From Kmv42 sp040757455 (GTDB lineage: Bacteria; Nitrospirota; Thermodesulfovibrionia; Thermodesulfovibrionales; SM23-35): 45,280 bases of DNA. A program made the position numbers and the translations under genes. Numbering within the stretch: position 1 is the first letter of the stretch; every line of letters begins with the position of its first letter. The stretch spans positions 1-45,280 of the forward strand of contig JBFLXE010000002.1 in the NCBI GenBank assembly GCA_040757455.1. Direction: 5' to 3'. The notes beneath the pieces were generated by a model. The model made no database searches and had not been told where the DNA came from. It saw only the letters and a list, made by a program, of their open reading frames with translations. This document shows positions 15,137-24,061 of this stretch, piece after piece.

Positions 15137-16456
15137 ATGATAAAGCTATTATTGGCAGACGATGACAAAAACCTCCGGAAGGTTCTCATGAATGAGCTGA
15201 CCGATGCAGGTTACGATGTGTCCGAAGCGGACACCGGCATGAAGGCGATGGAAATGATCGAGAAAAACGAATATGACATTGTGCTGCTGGATCTCAAGAT
15301 GCCGGGAATAAACGGAATGGATATCTTGAAGAAGATAAAAGAGGTCGAGATACCGGTCGAGGTGATAATTCTCACTGCACACGGCACGGTCTCAAGTGCT
15401 GTTGACGCAATGAAAATGGGAGCCTACGATTATCTTACCAAGCCCTTTCAGATAGAAGAGCTGATGACGATCATCGATAAAGCATATGAGAAGAAAAAGC
15501 TCATTAATGAAAATCTGATACTTAAATCCCAGATAAAAAGGCAGTCCGAGACAAAAAAGATTATCACAAGAAGCCCTGCGATGCTCGCAATACTGGAAAC
15601 AGCTAAAAAGTTTGCAGAGTCAGATTTCCCGGTTCTCATCTGCGGAGAGAGTGGTGTAGGGAAGGAATTAATTGCAAGAAACATTCACGACCTTTCGAAG
15701 AGATCTGAAGGACCTTTTGTTCCAATAAACTGTAGTGCTATTCCGGAAACAATGCTCGAAAGCGAGCTGTTCGGACATGAAAAAGGAGCGTTTACAGGTG
15801 CTTATACAAAGAAACTTGGCCTGCTGGAGATCGCAAACCAGGGCACTCTTTTCCTGGACGAGATTGGTGAATTAAGTGCACAGCTTCAGGGGAAATTGCT
15901 GAGAGTAATCGAGACAGGAATTTTTTTCAGAGTGGGTGGGACAAAAGAGATAAAAGTCGATGTGAGATTTGTCTCTGCAACCAATAAGGATATAAAAAAG
16001 GAAGTTGAGAGTGAGGAATTCAGGCCAGACCTTTACTACCGTGTTAGCACATTGACCCTCTTAATTCCACCATTAAGAGAGAGGAAGATGGACATACCTT
16101 TGCTCGTTGATCATATCATAGGAAACAACTCTGCTTTCAAAAACAAGAAATTTAGTAAAAAAGCTCTCGAGGTTCTTATAAATTATCCCTGGCCAGGTAA
16201 TGTGCGGGAGCTCCAGAACGTTGTTTATAGAACACTCTTCCTCTCGAAAAACAACGTTGTAGAACCTCATGACCTGCCCTCCGATCTGTTCGCTGAATAC
16301 AGGGTTTCGGGAAAACGCTTAGAGGACGTGGAAAAAGAACACATACTGAAGATATATAGGGAAGTCAAAGGGCAGAAAAGAAAAGCGGCTGAAATACTTG
16401 GCGTGGATCCAAAGACACTCTACAGAAAATTATTCAGTTACGGAATTAAGGAATAG
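15137..16456 (+). CDS. NtrC-family sigma-54 dependent response regulator
   Basis: 439 aa with the full three-domain layout. The receiver domain (1-120) has DDD at 8-10, the phospho-acceptor D52, T80 and K102. The AAA+ activator domain has Walker A GESGVGKE (170-177), the sigma-54 contact loop GAFTGA (217-222) and Walker B LFLDEI (238-243). The C-terminal Fis-type helix-turn-helix covers about 400-439. It activates sigma-54 promoters by remodelling the polymerase. No histidine kinase lies nearby. It is transcribed against and between gspM and gspC, a placement that suggests, without proving, control of the secretion genes or of surface structures. I saw no clear -24/-12 element in front of the gsp genes. 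Confidence 0.93.
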   Translation: MIKLLLADDDKNLRKVLMNELTDAGYDVSEADTGMKAMEMIEKNEYDIVLLDLKMPGINGMDILKKIKEVEIPVEVIILTAHGTVSSAVDAMKMGAYDYLTKPFQIEELMTIIDKAYEKKKLINENLILKSQIKRQSETKKIITRSPAMLAILETAKKFAESDFPVLICGESGVGKELIARNIHDLSKRSEGPFVPINCSAIPETMLESELFGHEKGAFTGAYTKKLGLLEIANQGTLFLDEIGELSAQLQGKLLRVIETGIFFRVGGTKEIKVDVRFVSATNKDIKKEVESEEFRPDLYYRVSTLTLLIPPLRERKMDIPLLVDHIIGNNSAFKNKKFSKKALEVLINYPWPGNVRELQNVVYRTLFLSKNNVVEPHDLPSDLFAEYRVSGKRLEDVEKEHILKIYREVKGQKRKAAEILGVDPKTLYRKLFSYGIKE

Positions 16457-16484
16457 TCTGTCAGATTAATTACTGCCCGCGAAC

Positions 16485-17036
16485 TCATCTGCTACTCGTC
16501 AGAGCCGACACGTCAAGTTTTACCACGACTTCTCTCGGATCCCTGAAATTTCTTACCCTGACATCAAGGTCCTTTACGGTCAGGAAAGGAGTTCGTGTCT
16601 CGATGGAGTAAAGTATGTCTCTCAATGCCCGTGTATCAGGCAAAACTGTATCGATGCTCACGCTTATCACCTTGAATTTTCCCAGATCTTCCGGCTTCAC
16701 CACCCTCTCGCTTGAGATTGTTCCTCCGCTGCGTGTTACGATCTCTTTCACCATTTCCTGGAGTGAAGCGGCTGCAAGCGAAAAAGTCTGGCCTTCGATG
16801 AGTTTTGAATCTTCTGCCTTTCTCAATTCCTCTAAGGAAGATAGCCGTTTCTCAAGTTCAGGTTTCTCGGATATAAGATTGACATATTTTTCCAGCGTTT
16901 TCCCCTTAATTTCCTGGCTTTCCTTGATCGCTGCTACCTGTGACTCTATCTTTTGATAAACATACTCATAAAAAATTAATCCTGAAAGAATAACAATCAA
17001 AGGTATGGTCACAATAAATGTCTTACTCTTCTTCAT
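16485..17036 (-). CDS. gspM: Type II secretion protein GspM/PilO-like
   Basis: 183 aa bitopic inner-membrane protein of the assembly platform. One N-terminal membrane helix (about 7-27) is followed by a coiled coil (28-75) and a periplasmic ferredoxin-like domain (VISVSIDTVLPDTRALRDIL and FLTVKDLDVRV segments). This is the PilO/GspM fold that pairs with GspL. Its start codon lies 14 bases inside the end of gspL, so the two are translationally coupled. The assignment rests on topology and gene order more than on sequence motifs. Confidence 0.75.
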   Translation of the reverse strand: MKKSKTFIVTIPLIVILSGLIFYEYVYQKIESQVAAIKESQEIKGKTLEKYVNLISEKPELEKRLSSLEELRKAEDSKLIEGQTFSLAAASLQEMVKEIVTRSGGTISSERVVKPEDLGKFKVISVSIDTVLPDTRALRDILYSIETRTPFLTVKDLDVRVRNFRDPREVVVKLDVSALTSSR

Positions 17037-18582
17037 CCTCTTCCATTGCTTCTTTCTGCCTGTTTTTCGTTAATGCATCTTCCTTTGAACTCTCTATCTC
17101 CATCTTTATGTTAAAACGGTCTGCGTTCATCCTTGTATCTCTGAAAGTCGGAGAGGCGAACTCTGCCTTGTTGAAGTGAGGCGATGCCTCGAGTTTGGGA
17201 AGAAGGCCGGTAGCTGACGCAGAATAGCCTTCGAGGTTTACCGTGTTTTCGGAAATTCGCACTCTCGTAAGCCAGGCATTTTTTGGCAGAATAGCTGTAA
17301 GTTCCTTCAGAACATCCAGGGCCATCGGCCCGCTGCCTTTGAAACTATTTATGGTACCGATATCACTGCTAATCTCTTCAATCTCCTTCTTAATCGCCTC
17401 AACCTTTTTTACTTCATCCTTTCTCAGCGCGATCTGATTTTCTATCTCCTTCAATCTTCTTTCTTCTATCCTTAAAGGGGCAATTAGGTACATGACCCAC
17501 AGGGCCAGAATAGCAAGCAAAAGAATTGCGGTCAGGGTCCTGGGATGCTTTGTTTTCTCATGACGACCCTTTGCGAGGAGATTAAAAGCAGTACTCTTGG
17601 GCCATAAGGATTCTATGACTGCTCCGATTGATGCAAGAGGAGCCTCGTTTACAGGTCCCGGTAAATTTATCTTGACTTCAGTCTCATCAAGAGCTTTAAC
17701 AGGCAGGTCCGTATGCCGCAGCGCCTCTTTCAAGGCGGGGCTATCATTTCTCAGAAGCGCCAGGATCTGGGCCGGCCTGCCCTTGCTTTTCAGTTTTTCA
17801 ATAAAGGAAGAAATTTCTGCCATAATTGTGCCGATTTTCGCTTCCTCTTCGCTCGCGGTGAAACTGCCCGAAAAAGAGTCTCTGATCGAGCCGTCAATGA
17901 ATAATCCTCCTTCATATCCATCATCTTTGACCTCTATAAATAGAGATTCAGTTTTTATACCTATAAAGCGGCAGAGCGTTTCGATAGCGGATAGATTGAT
18001 AGTCACCCTATTCACATTAATTCCGTGGTCCTTCAAAGAATCCAGGTACGGCTTTACGAATTCAGCCTTCGCCGCCACAATCAGAATCTCTATCTTATCT
18101 TTATCCTCACGCAGTATCTTATAATCATAAAGTGCCTCTTCCGGCGTGAAAGGGGTGATCCTGTCCAGCTCGAAAGAAATGACATCGGATAGGTTCTCTT
18201 TAACGGCAATCGGAAACTCAACCGTCTTGATAACAGCCCATGCTTTCGGGATACTGACTGACACCTCTGCTTTTGTCGCGTCGAGTTGGTTAATGGCCAA
18301 CGGTAACGAATAAGCGAGTACTTCAGGTTGTGGAAACTTTCCCTCCTCCAGCGGATAGGACCTGAAACTCTTGATCTTGATCTTCGATAGGAATCTTGAC
18401 CCGTAAGCAATAGAAAACCCGCCTTTTTCAAGAGACACCGATAAATTCCTCCCGGGATAGATACTATCAGCAGCGGGACTAAAGGTGAGTATCCTCCGTA
18501 ACGGCTCCCATATCCTGTTCAGGACATCCGAGGAGACAGAGGCAAAGTCTGTTAACTTCTTTATAATGGTTGTTCCATTCAC
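17023..18582 (-). CDS. gspL: Type II secretion protein GspL (PilM-like plus PilN-like)
   Basis: 519 aa. The first 345 residues form a cytoplasmic actin-like (PilM/GspL-N) domain with LSVSLEKGGFSIAYG near 47-61 and the SFELDRITPFTPEEALYDY segment near 136-154. One membrane helix follows at 350-369, then a coiled coil (about 372-408) and a periplasmic PilN-like ferredoxin fold (LKELTAILPKNAWLTRV). The C-terminal tail is highly acidic (MEEDEEE), partly a consequence of the overlap with the gspM start. GspL links the GspE ATPase to the membrane platform. Its length exceeds that of enteric GspL (about 400 aa), and the PilM and PilN parts are both easily seen, so it resembles a fused pilus-type pair. 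Confidence 0.85.
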   Translation of the reverse strand: MNGTTIIKKLTDFASVSSDVLNRIWEPLRRILTFSPAADSIYPGRNLSVSLEKGGFSIAYGSRFLSKIKIKSFRSYPLEEGKFPQPEVLAYSLPLAINQLDATKAEVSVSIPKAWAVIKTVEFPIAVKENLSDVISFELDRITPFTPEEALYDYKILREDKDKIEILIVAAKAEFVKPYLDSLKDHGINVNRVTINLSAIETLCRFIGIKTESLFIEVKDDGYEGGLFIDGSIRDSFSGSFTASEEEAKIGTIMAEISSFIEKLKSKGRPAQILALLRNDSPALKEALRHTDLPVKALDETEVKINLPGPVNEAPLASIGAVIESLWPKSTAFNLLAKGRHEKTKHPRTLTAILLLAILALWVMYLIAPLRIEERRLKEIENQIALRKDEVKKVEAIKKEIEEISSDIGTINSFKGSGPMALDVLKELTAILPKNAWLTRVRISENTVNLEGYSASATGLLPKLEASPHFNKAEFASPTFRDTRMNADRFNIKMEIESSKEDALTKNRQKEAMEEDEEE

Positions 18583-19526
18583 TGGCTTATACGCGCAGGG
18601 CTTTTGTAGTAAACATATTTAATTTCGTCACCTGAAATAGAGATTGTAGCCCTTATTCCGTAACCTCCCTTCTCCTCGCTCTTCTTACCAACAGAGTCAA
18701 TCGTGAATGTGTTGGTTCCCGAAATTGAAATATATGGATTTTCGCCGATAAATTCCTGTATTTCCTGCAAATTGGGTATTTCTTTGTTCTGTCTGTAATT
18801 GATTATCCAGTCGGCAGTTTCCTCCGTAACACCCGGAATTGCCGTCAAAACTTCCCTCGGAGCTGCGTTGATATTAATCTTGTCAGTTTTTGAGTTAACA
18901 GTCAAAAAATCTATGATGCCTCTCTTTTCCCGGCTTCCGTAAAGGATCTCTGCCGTTACGCCTTTTACAAGAATAAGCTCTTCCAGTGTGTCGAAATCTG
19001 CATTCTTCGCCTCATATGGATTAGGCAGAGACATATAATAGTCACTCTCGGCACCGTGTAGTCTGTATAGATCGTCCGGATCTCTCCAGTCCATTATCGA
19101 ATCAACCACGGTATCGGCAACTTCCGCCTCAATACCATGATTAACAAGCAGATTTTTTAATACTACATCAGATACTGTATTGATGTCCAGCTTGCCGGAT
19201 TCATCCAGAATTTTTACTATGTAGAAACTATCACCGATCTGTCCTTTATATGAAGTGCCATCTATTTTCCAGACCTCTGTCCCCTCGATCAGGACAGTCT
19301 GATTCTTGAAAATGTTCCGATAGAAGAGTTCTGTCAATCCTCTCTCTATTCCCGCCTCTGCCAGAAATTTCTCTTCTATTCCCTCCTTGAAGGAGATCGT
19401 GGAATGTGTTTCGGTGCCGGCCATAAACGAAAATGAAAGTGCAATGCCCATCAAAATCGTCAATACCCAGAGAACCATAAGTAGCGCAACGCCCTGCTCT
19501 GACCGGTCAATATTCCTGTAAAGCAT
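18579..19526 (-). CDS. gspK: Type II secretion minor pseudopilin GspK
   Basis: Large minor pseudopilin that caps the pseudopilus tip. The prepilin-type N-terminus is QG^VALLMVLWVLTILMGIAL, cleaved by the prepilin peptidase after Gly; GspK proteins characteristically lack Glu at position 5, and here too it is absent. The soluble part has the SAM-like/helix-hairpin segments DINTVS, PREVLTAIPGVTEE and NLQEIQEF typical of GspK. The ATG at 19526 gives a 12-residue leader; the frame remains open up to TTG 19589, which would overlap gspJ. The stop overlaps the gspL start by four bases (ATGA type). Confidence 0.9.
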   Translation of the reverse strand: MLYRNIDRSEQGVALLMVLWVLTILMGIALSFSFMAGTETHSTISFKEGIEEKFLAEAGIERGLTELFYRNIFKNQTVLIEGTEVWKIDGTSYKGQIGDSFYIVKILDESGKLDINTVSDVVLKNLLVNHGIEAEVADTVVDSIMDWRDPDDLYRLHGAESDYYMSLPNPYEAKNADFDTLEELILVKGVTAEILYGSREKRGIIDFLTVNSKTDKININAAPREVLTAIPGVTEETADWIINYRQNKEIPNLQEIQEFIGENPYISISGTNTFTIDSVGKKSEEKGGYGIRATISISGDEIKYVYYKSPARISQ

Positions 19527-19554
19527 GAATTGTCTGATATCCAATTCTATTCTC

Positions 19555-20229
19555 TTATTCGACCTCTTCAAAGGACTCTGTTCCGCCAAAAAGCGGAAGC
19601 ATTCCGCCTACCCTTACGGGTATGATCAGAGCGAGATCTTTTGTCCCTTCGATAAGGTGCAACTTCACTTTTTCGGGTATTCCGTTCAAACTCCACTGTT
19701 CTGTCCATTGACCTACCTCTTCCACCGGATCCTCGTAGAAATACTCGAAATATATCCTATCGAAAGTATCGAACAGCTTTGCATCTCTTCTGCCCTCCAG
19801 ACCAACCGTGGTTTCTGAGACATACAGGACCTGTCTGCCGTCCTCTCCTGCCTCGATCTTATATGAGACAAAGGAATAGCCTTTTTTCCCGCCCCAAACA
19901 GAATAATTCGTTGCCAATTCCATAAAATCAGGTCCGCCTCTGAAATAGTATTTCTTTTCACCCTCTTCCACATAGGAAAGGGGAATTTGTGACTGAATCT
20001 GGGAATCAATTACATGGATTGATGAACGGATTCGCTCAAGTGATTCCACTTTTTTCTCACTCGAGATTACAGAACGCGAACTGAGTCTTAAGGCACCACT
20101 GATTATCAACACGATAAATCCGATCATTGTAATGGATATGGTAAGCTCAAGCAGTGTAAAGCCATCTGACTTCTCAGGACGTAGTTTTGTCAACTCGTCT
20201 CTTTTGTTTGAAATGAATCCTTCTAACAC
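19555..20229 (-). CDS. gspJ: Type II secretion minor pseudopilin GspJ
   Basis: 224-aa minor pseudopilin. The leader MLEGFISNKRDELTKLRPEK SDG is followed by the prepilin motif G^FTLLELTISI with Glu at +5, then a hydrophobic helix and a beta-rich globular domain. Its size and position between gspI and gspK match GspJ, a component of the tip complex. It begins one base after the gspI stop. The C-terminal ESFEEVE is acidic. Confidence 0.88.
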   Translation of the reverse strand: MLEGFISNKRDELTKLRPEKSDGFTLLELTISITMIGFIVLIISGALRLSSRSVISSEKKVESLERIRSSIHVIDSQIQSQIPLSYVEEGEKKYYFRGGPDFMELATNYSVWGGKKGYSFVSYKIEAGEDGRQVLYVSETTVGLEGRRDAKLFDTFDRIYFEYFYEDPVEEVGQWTEQWSLNGIPEKVKLHLIEGTKDLALIIPVRVGGMLPLFGGTESFEEVE

Positions 20230-20230
20230 T

Positions 20231-20665
20231 CTACACTTCTCTTTTCCCCATTTTCAGTGTTTTTAATGTCAGTGATCTTTCTTTTCCACCTTGCACCCAG
20301 TGGACTGTCAGGTATATCTCCAGAAGTCTCACAGGAAGACTCTCTGTTCGTTCGGCGAGAACCTCGGAGACGGACATATCCATTCTATAGCCATCATAGG
20401 TCGTCTCGGTATATGCGCCCTCGGCAAGGGTATCTTCATCCAGTATCTCCCGCATTTTCATCTCTGCCCTCATGGCCGCCGTCACATATTCGCCCGACGC
20501 ACCTATAGTTCGCAGATTCGCAGAGAAAAGCTGAAGCACGACGGTTACAGCTATCCCCAATACTGCTATTGCCAGGAGAACCTCAAGAAGGGTGAAGCCC
20601 TGGCTCTCGACTCCTGGGCGAGAATTGGTGTTCCCCGGGTGTCTGAAAACAAAGTTATGTTGCAT
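20231..20665 (-). CDS. gspI: Type II secretion minor pseudopilin GspI
   Basis: Minor pseudopilin with prepilin motif SQG^FTLLEVLLAIAVLG and a small domain ending in KTLKMGKREV. The frame is open upstream to 20782 but that would overlap gspH by 67 bases; I chose ATG 20665 (GTG 20671 is next), 50 bases after the gspH stop, which gives a 23-residue leader. GspI initiates assembly of the pseudopilus tip with GspJ and GspK. About 144 aa, a normal size for the family. Confidence 0.85.
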   Translation of the reverse strand: MQHNFVFRHPGNTNSRPGVESQGFTLLEVLLAIAVLGIAVTVVLQLFSANLRTIGASGEYVTAAMRAEMKMREILDEDTLAEGAYTETTYDGYRMDMSVSEVLAERTESLPVRLLEIYLTVHWVQGGKERSLTLKTLKMGKREV

Positions 20666-20715
20666 TTGCACAAATCTATTGAAAAGTAATTGAAGTATTC
20701 TGTTTCCGACTAATT

Positions 20716-21153
20716 TTATTTTATCACTAATGATCCTACGACAGGGTCTAACTGGATGCTGGCCGTCCTTTTTTGATCCCAAAGGACTATGGTACCTCCC
20801 TCAAATCCGATTTCATAGAAAATAAACTGATAACTGCCTTCATTAATCTCACCCGAAAGAGGATCCACTATTTTGACCTGGATGCCTGGTGGAATATCTT
20901 TGGGCTTTCTACCTTCAATTCCGTATTCCTTTGAGTCAATGTTTACCGTAAAGACCTGGCTTTCACCATGAATCCTGGCAAGGGACCTCGCCTGTCTCAC
21001 CATTGTCGAGATGTCCCTCACCGTAGCCTTAAACCTATTTGAAGGAAGAAAATTAGCAAAGAATATTAGAGACAGACTGAGAATTAAAGTAATGAGAAAG
21101 AGGACTATTATCAGTTCAAGAAGTGTAAAGCCATTGTTTTTCTTTTGATGCAT
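20716..21153 (-). CDS. gspH: Type II secretion minor pseudopilin GspH
   Basis: 146 aa from ATG 21153. This start yields a compact prepilin leader MHQKKNNG^FTLLELII with Gly at -1 and Glu at +5. Longer starts up to 21273 exist, but their added residues (a seven-residue period such as RDTRSKM) are read through a heptamer repeat and look spurious. The globular domain contains TVRDISTMVRQARSLARIHG, the GspH hallmark segment, and an IQLDPVVGSLVIK end. GspH is a minor pseudopilin; the separate major pseudopilin GspG is not in the window. The start codon itself lies inside the repeat arm, see that entry. Confidence 0.85.
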   Translation of the reverse strand: MHQKKNNGFTLLELIIVLFLITLILSLSLIFFANFLPSNRFKATVRDISTMVRQARSLARIHGESQVFTVNIDSKEYGIEGRKPKDIPPGIQVKIVDPLSGEINEGSYQFIFYEIGFEGGTIVLWDQKRTASIQLDPVVGSLVIK

Positions 21154-21276
21154 GATGCATGATGCACGACGCACGATATATGATTTTTTCTGGTTTTTTG
21201 CATCCCGTATGTTGCATCTTGTATCCTGCATCTTGGATCGTGTATCCCGTATCCTGCATCTTGTATCTGGCATCTG
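21146..21276. repeat. Inverted arrays of degenerate 7-bp repeats filling the gspF-gspH gap
   Basis: On the plus strand the left arm 21146-21187 consists of TGATGCA-type heptamers (TGATGCA three times, then CGACGCA, CGATATA), and the right arm 21200-21276 of about eleven GCATCTT/GTATCCT-type heptamers. The arms are complementary in consensus (TGATGCA against TGCATCx) and flank an A/T-rich core of 12 bases, so the whole can fold on itself. It occupies exactly the space between the gspF stop (21280) and gspH, and the gspH ATG lies in its left arm. Confidence 0.8.
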
Positions 21277-21279
21277 TAT

Positions 21280-22473
21280 TTAGAAAGGCAATTCCGTGAT
21301 GCTGAAAATAGCTATGAGCATCGAGATCACGATAAAACCTATGATCAGTCCCATGGTGAGGATCATTACAGGCTCAAGAAGATTCACGAATCTTTTTATT
21401 GCCACATTCAAGCTCTTCTCAAATGTTGTTGCAACTCTCAGGAGCATATTGTCAAGCTGACCCGTCTCTTCTCCGACCTTTATCATGGACAGGGCAAGCG
21501 GTGGAAAGACATTGGTATCGGACAGAGGAATAGCAATTCCTTTTCCTTCCTTAACCCCGGCGGATACCCTGTCGATTGCCGAAGCAATGACCCGGTTGTT
21601 CAAGACGTCTCTCGAATTATTCAAAGCTTGTAAAAGGGGAACCCCGCTCTTGAGGAGGGTTCCCAGCGTTCGACAGAATCTCGCAGTCTCGAGTTTCCTT
21701 ATAACGTCTCCCATCATTTTGAGCCTGAAAGCGTCCCATTTGTATCTGCCGGCTTCCGATTTTATGTATTTCCTGAAGATAATCCATCCTGCTATCGCCA
21801 CAGCAGCAATGATCCACCAGTAGACTCTGAGAGAATTGCTAATAGTTAGTAAAATCTGTGTGGGCAGAGGCAATGAGCCCCCGAGTTCATCAAATATTGT
21901 TGAAAATTTGGGCAGCACATATGTCAAGAGGACGATTATTGATACCCCGCCCGTCAACATCAGAATAACAGGATAGATCATGACCGAGAAGATATGATCC
22001 CTTAATTCTTTTGTTGACTCAAGGAATTCCGTCAGTTTCTCAAGGACTACATTGAGCACGCCGCCGGCTTCGCCCGCTCTCACCATGTTCACATACAGCC
22101 GCGGAAACATTTTAGGATGTTTTTGCAAGGCATCAGAAAACGAGCTACCTTCCCGTATGGCCTTGAGGATAGATTGAACTATGTTTTTCGTTTCTTTACT
22201 TTCTGATATACCTGCAAGAATGTTGAGACTTCTGTCCAGAGGCAGGCCGGCACCAAGAAGTGCAGAAAGTTCGGTTGTGAAAGTGAGGAGGTCACCCCGA
22301 GCCGACCTCAGCGTGATCTTTCTTGCGAGGCCCTCTTTTGGCGCTGATATTCTTAAAGGAATATACCCTGTGTTCTTCAACTTATCGACCGCGGCCCTCT
22401 CGTCGGCCGCTTCTATAACACCTTCAAGAATTGCTCCCTCAAATGTTGTAGCTCTATAAGTAAAGACAGGCAT
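21280..22473 (-). CDS. gspF: Type II secretion inner-membrane platform protein GspF
   Basis: 397-aa polytopic inner-membrane protein. Two repeated T2SF cytoplasmic domains (about 70-190 and 270-390) alternate with membrane helices near 165-195, 215-240 and 370-395. Family landmarks are FTTELSALLGAGLPLDRSL and the second-copy FCRTLGTLLKSGVPLLQAL, plus the ending LLEPVMILTMGLIIGFI. GspF is the membrane core around which the platform assembles. It begins immediately after the gspE stop with no gap, indicating coupled translation. Length is typical. Confidence 0.95.
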   Translation of the reverse strand: MPVFTYRATTFEGAILEGVIEAADERAAVDKLKNTGYIPLRISAPKEGLARKITLRSARGDLLTFTTELSALLGAGLPLDRSLNILAGISESKETKNIVQSILKAIREGSSFSDALQKHPKMFPRLYVNMVRAGEAGGVLNVVLEKLTEFLESTKELRDHIFSVMIYPVILMLTGGVSIIVLLTYVLPKFSTIFDELGGSLPLPTQILLTISNSLRVYWWIIAAVAIAGWIIFRKYIKSEAGRYKWDAFRLKMMGDVIRKLETARFCRTLGTLLKSGVPLLQALNNSRDVLNNRVIASAIDRVSAGVKEGKGIAIPLSDTNVFPPLALSMIKVGEETGQLDNMLLRVATTFEKSLNVAIKRFVNLLEPVMILTMGLIIGFIVISMLIAIFSITELPF

Positions 22474-23997
22474 TTAAGCCTCCTGGGTAACCCTCAGCAC
22501 CTCATAAAGAGTCGTTGCGCCTTTCTTTATCTTTTCAGCTCCGTCTTCAAAAAGTGTTCTCATGCCGTGCTGCTTTGCCATTTCTCTTATCTGATTCGAA
22601 TCAGCATTTTTCAATATGAGTTTCCGTACTTCATCATCAACAATAAGCAACTCGAAAATGCCCGTTCTGCCGTAATACCCTGTAAATGCGCAGCGCTCAC
22701 ATCCTTTGCCGCGATAAAACAATACATTGCTTTTGATGCCGATCAGTCTCAGCTCTTCCCGGTCTGCGGTTGTGGGATCGATTTCCTTACACGAGGGACA
22801 AATGACCCTCACGAGCCTCTGCGCCAGAATCCCCCTTATGGTCGATGAAAGGAGAAAGTTCTCAACACCCATATCAAGAAGCCTCGTTATCGCACTTGGG
22901 GCGTCATTCGTGTGCAAGGTCGAAAAGACAAGATGGCCAGTGAGTGCCGATTGAATTGCTATCTCTGCCGTTTCGAGGTCTCGTATCTCACCGATCATTA
23001 TAATATCCGGATCCTGCCTGACAATATGGCGTAACGTATTCGCGAAATTTAATCCTATCTGAGGCTTCACCTGTATCTGGTTGATACCTTTGAGCTGATA
23101 TTCAACAGGATCTTCAACGGTTATTATTTTTTTGTCAGGGGAATTGATTTTGTCCAGCGCTCCATAAAGTGTAGTTGTCTTTCCGCTCCCCGTTGGGCCC
23201 GTTACGAGAATAATTCCGTTTGGCTTTTTTATCAACTGATCAAAGGCGTGATGGGTGTGAGGATCGAATCCCAGAAGATTAAGATCTATTACTATTCCCT
23301 CTTTGTGCAGAATTCTCATCACCACACTTTCGCCGTAAAGAACAGGTATAGTCGAGACTCTAAGGTCTATCTCCCGTTCACCAACTTTGAGTCTTATCCG
23401 TCCATCCTGCGGCAGTCTCCGTTCAGCGATGTTAAGTTTAGACATAATTTTAATCCTCGATACAATCGCCGGCTGAAGTCTTTTTGGTGTCGATTCAATA
23501 TCATGCAATACGCCATCAATGCGGTACCTCACTTTTAGTTCGTCTTCGAACGGCTCTATGTGGATATCACTTGCCCTGCTTTCGATCGCCCTCGTTATGA
23601 TCATGTTGACCAGCTTGATGATAGGAGCCTCGGAAGCAAGGTCTTTCAAGTGCCCTATGTCTTCTTCTTCCTCCTTTAGAAATTCTACGCCTCTTTCCCC
23701 TATATCCTCGATAATTCTGTTTATGTTTTGTGCTTCCTGCTCATAAAATCGCGAAATGTATTCATCGACCACCTGGGCATCACAAGTATAAATCACCAGA
23801 TCAGCCGATGTCGCAACCCTGAGGGCATCAATAGTCTCACTGTCTTCCGGATTTGCCATCACCACTCTCAGGATATTGTTCTTAAGATCGAGAGGAATGA
23901 TTTTGTTCTCACGAATAAAACGGGAAGATATCCCGTTCAGGACAAAAGGCACCTTCGGAAGATCTTCCGACTTTAAGTATTCTACCCTGGTATTCAC
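22474..23997 (-). CDS. gspE: Type II secretion ATPase GspE
   Basis: 507-aa cytoplasmic hexameric ATPase. An N-terminal GspE-N domain (1-120) precedes the ATPase core with Walker A GPTGSGKTT (267-275), the Asp box TVEDPVEY (293-300), Walker B IIMIGEIRD (332-340) and the His box FSTLHTNDA (358-366). A zinc site of two CxxC pairs is at C400/C403 and C433/C436. It starts with GTG at 23997 behind AAAGGGACA and is the first gene of the visible gsp operon. Type IV pilus PilB is the alternative, but the H-I-J-K genes downstream decide for type II secretion. Confidence 0.95.
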   Translation of the reverse strand: MNTRVEYLKSEDLPKVPFVLNGISSRFIRENKIIPLDLKNNILRVVMANPEDSETIDALRVATSADLVIYTCDAQVVDEYISRFYEQEAQNINRIIEDIGERGVEFLKEEEEDIGHLKDLASEAPIIKLVNMIITRAIESRASDIHIEPFEDELKVRYRIDGVLHDIESTPKRLQPAIVSRIKIMSKLNIAERRLPQDGRIRLKVGEREIDLRVSTIPVLYGESVVMRILHKEGIVIDLNLLGFDPHTHHAFDQLIKKPNGIILVTGPTGSGKTTTLYGALDKINSPDKKIITVEDPVEYQLKGINQIQVKPQIGLNFANTLRHIVRQDPDIIMIGEIRDLETAEIAIQSALTGHLVFSTLHTNDAPSAITRLLDMGVENFLLSSTIRGILAQRLVRVICPSCKEIDPTTADREELRLIGIKSNVLFYRGKGCERCAFTGYYGRTGIFELLIVDDEVRKLILKNADSNQIREMAKQHGMRTLFEDGAEKIKKGATTLYEVLRVTQEA

Positions 23998-24032
23998 ACT
24001 GTCCCTTTTGTTTTTTTAATATTTTAATATAT

Positions 24033-24059
24033 AGGAGATCAAAATTGTAACCATCTCCT
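24033..24059 (-). terminator. Possible terminator behind the wbaP-like gene
   Basis: AGGAGAT (24033-24039) and ATCTCCT (24053-24059) form a seven-base stem, with T-rich sequence on both sides. On the minus strand it separates the glycosyl-1-phosphate transferase from gspE and could also be part of the gspE leader. Confidence 0.45.
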
Positions 24060-24061
24060 TT

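Noticed and set aside
21146..21276. CRISPR array
   Set aside because: Units are only 7 bp, degenerate and without spacers; no cas genes in the window.
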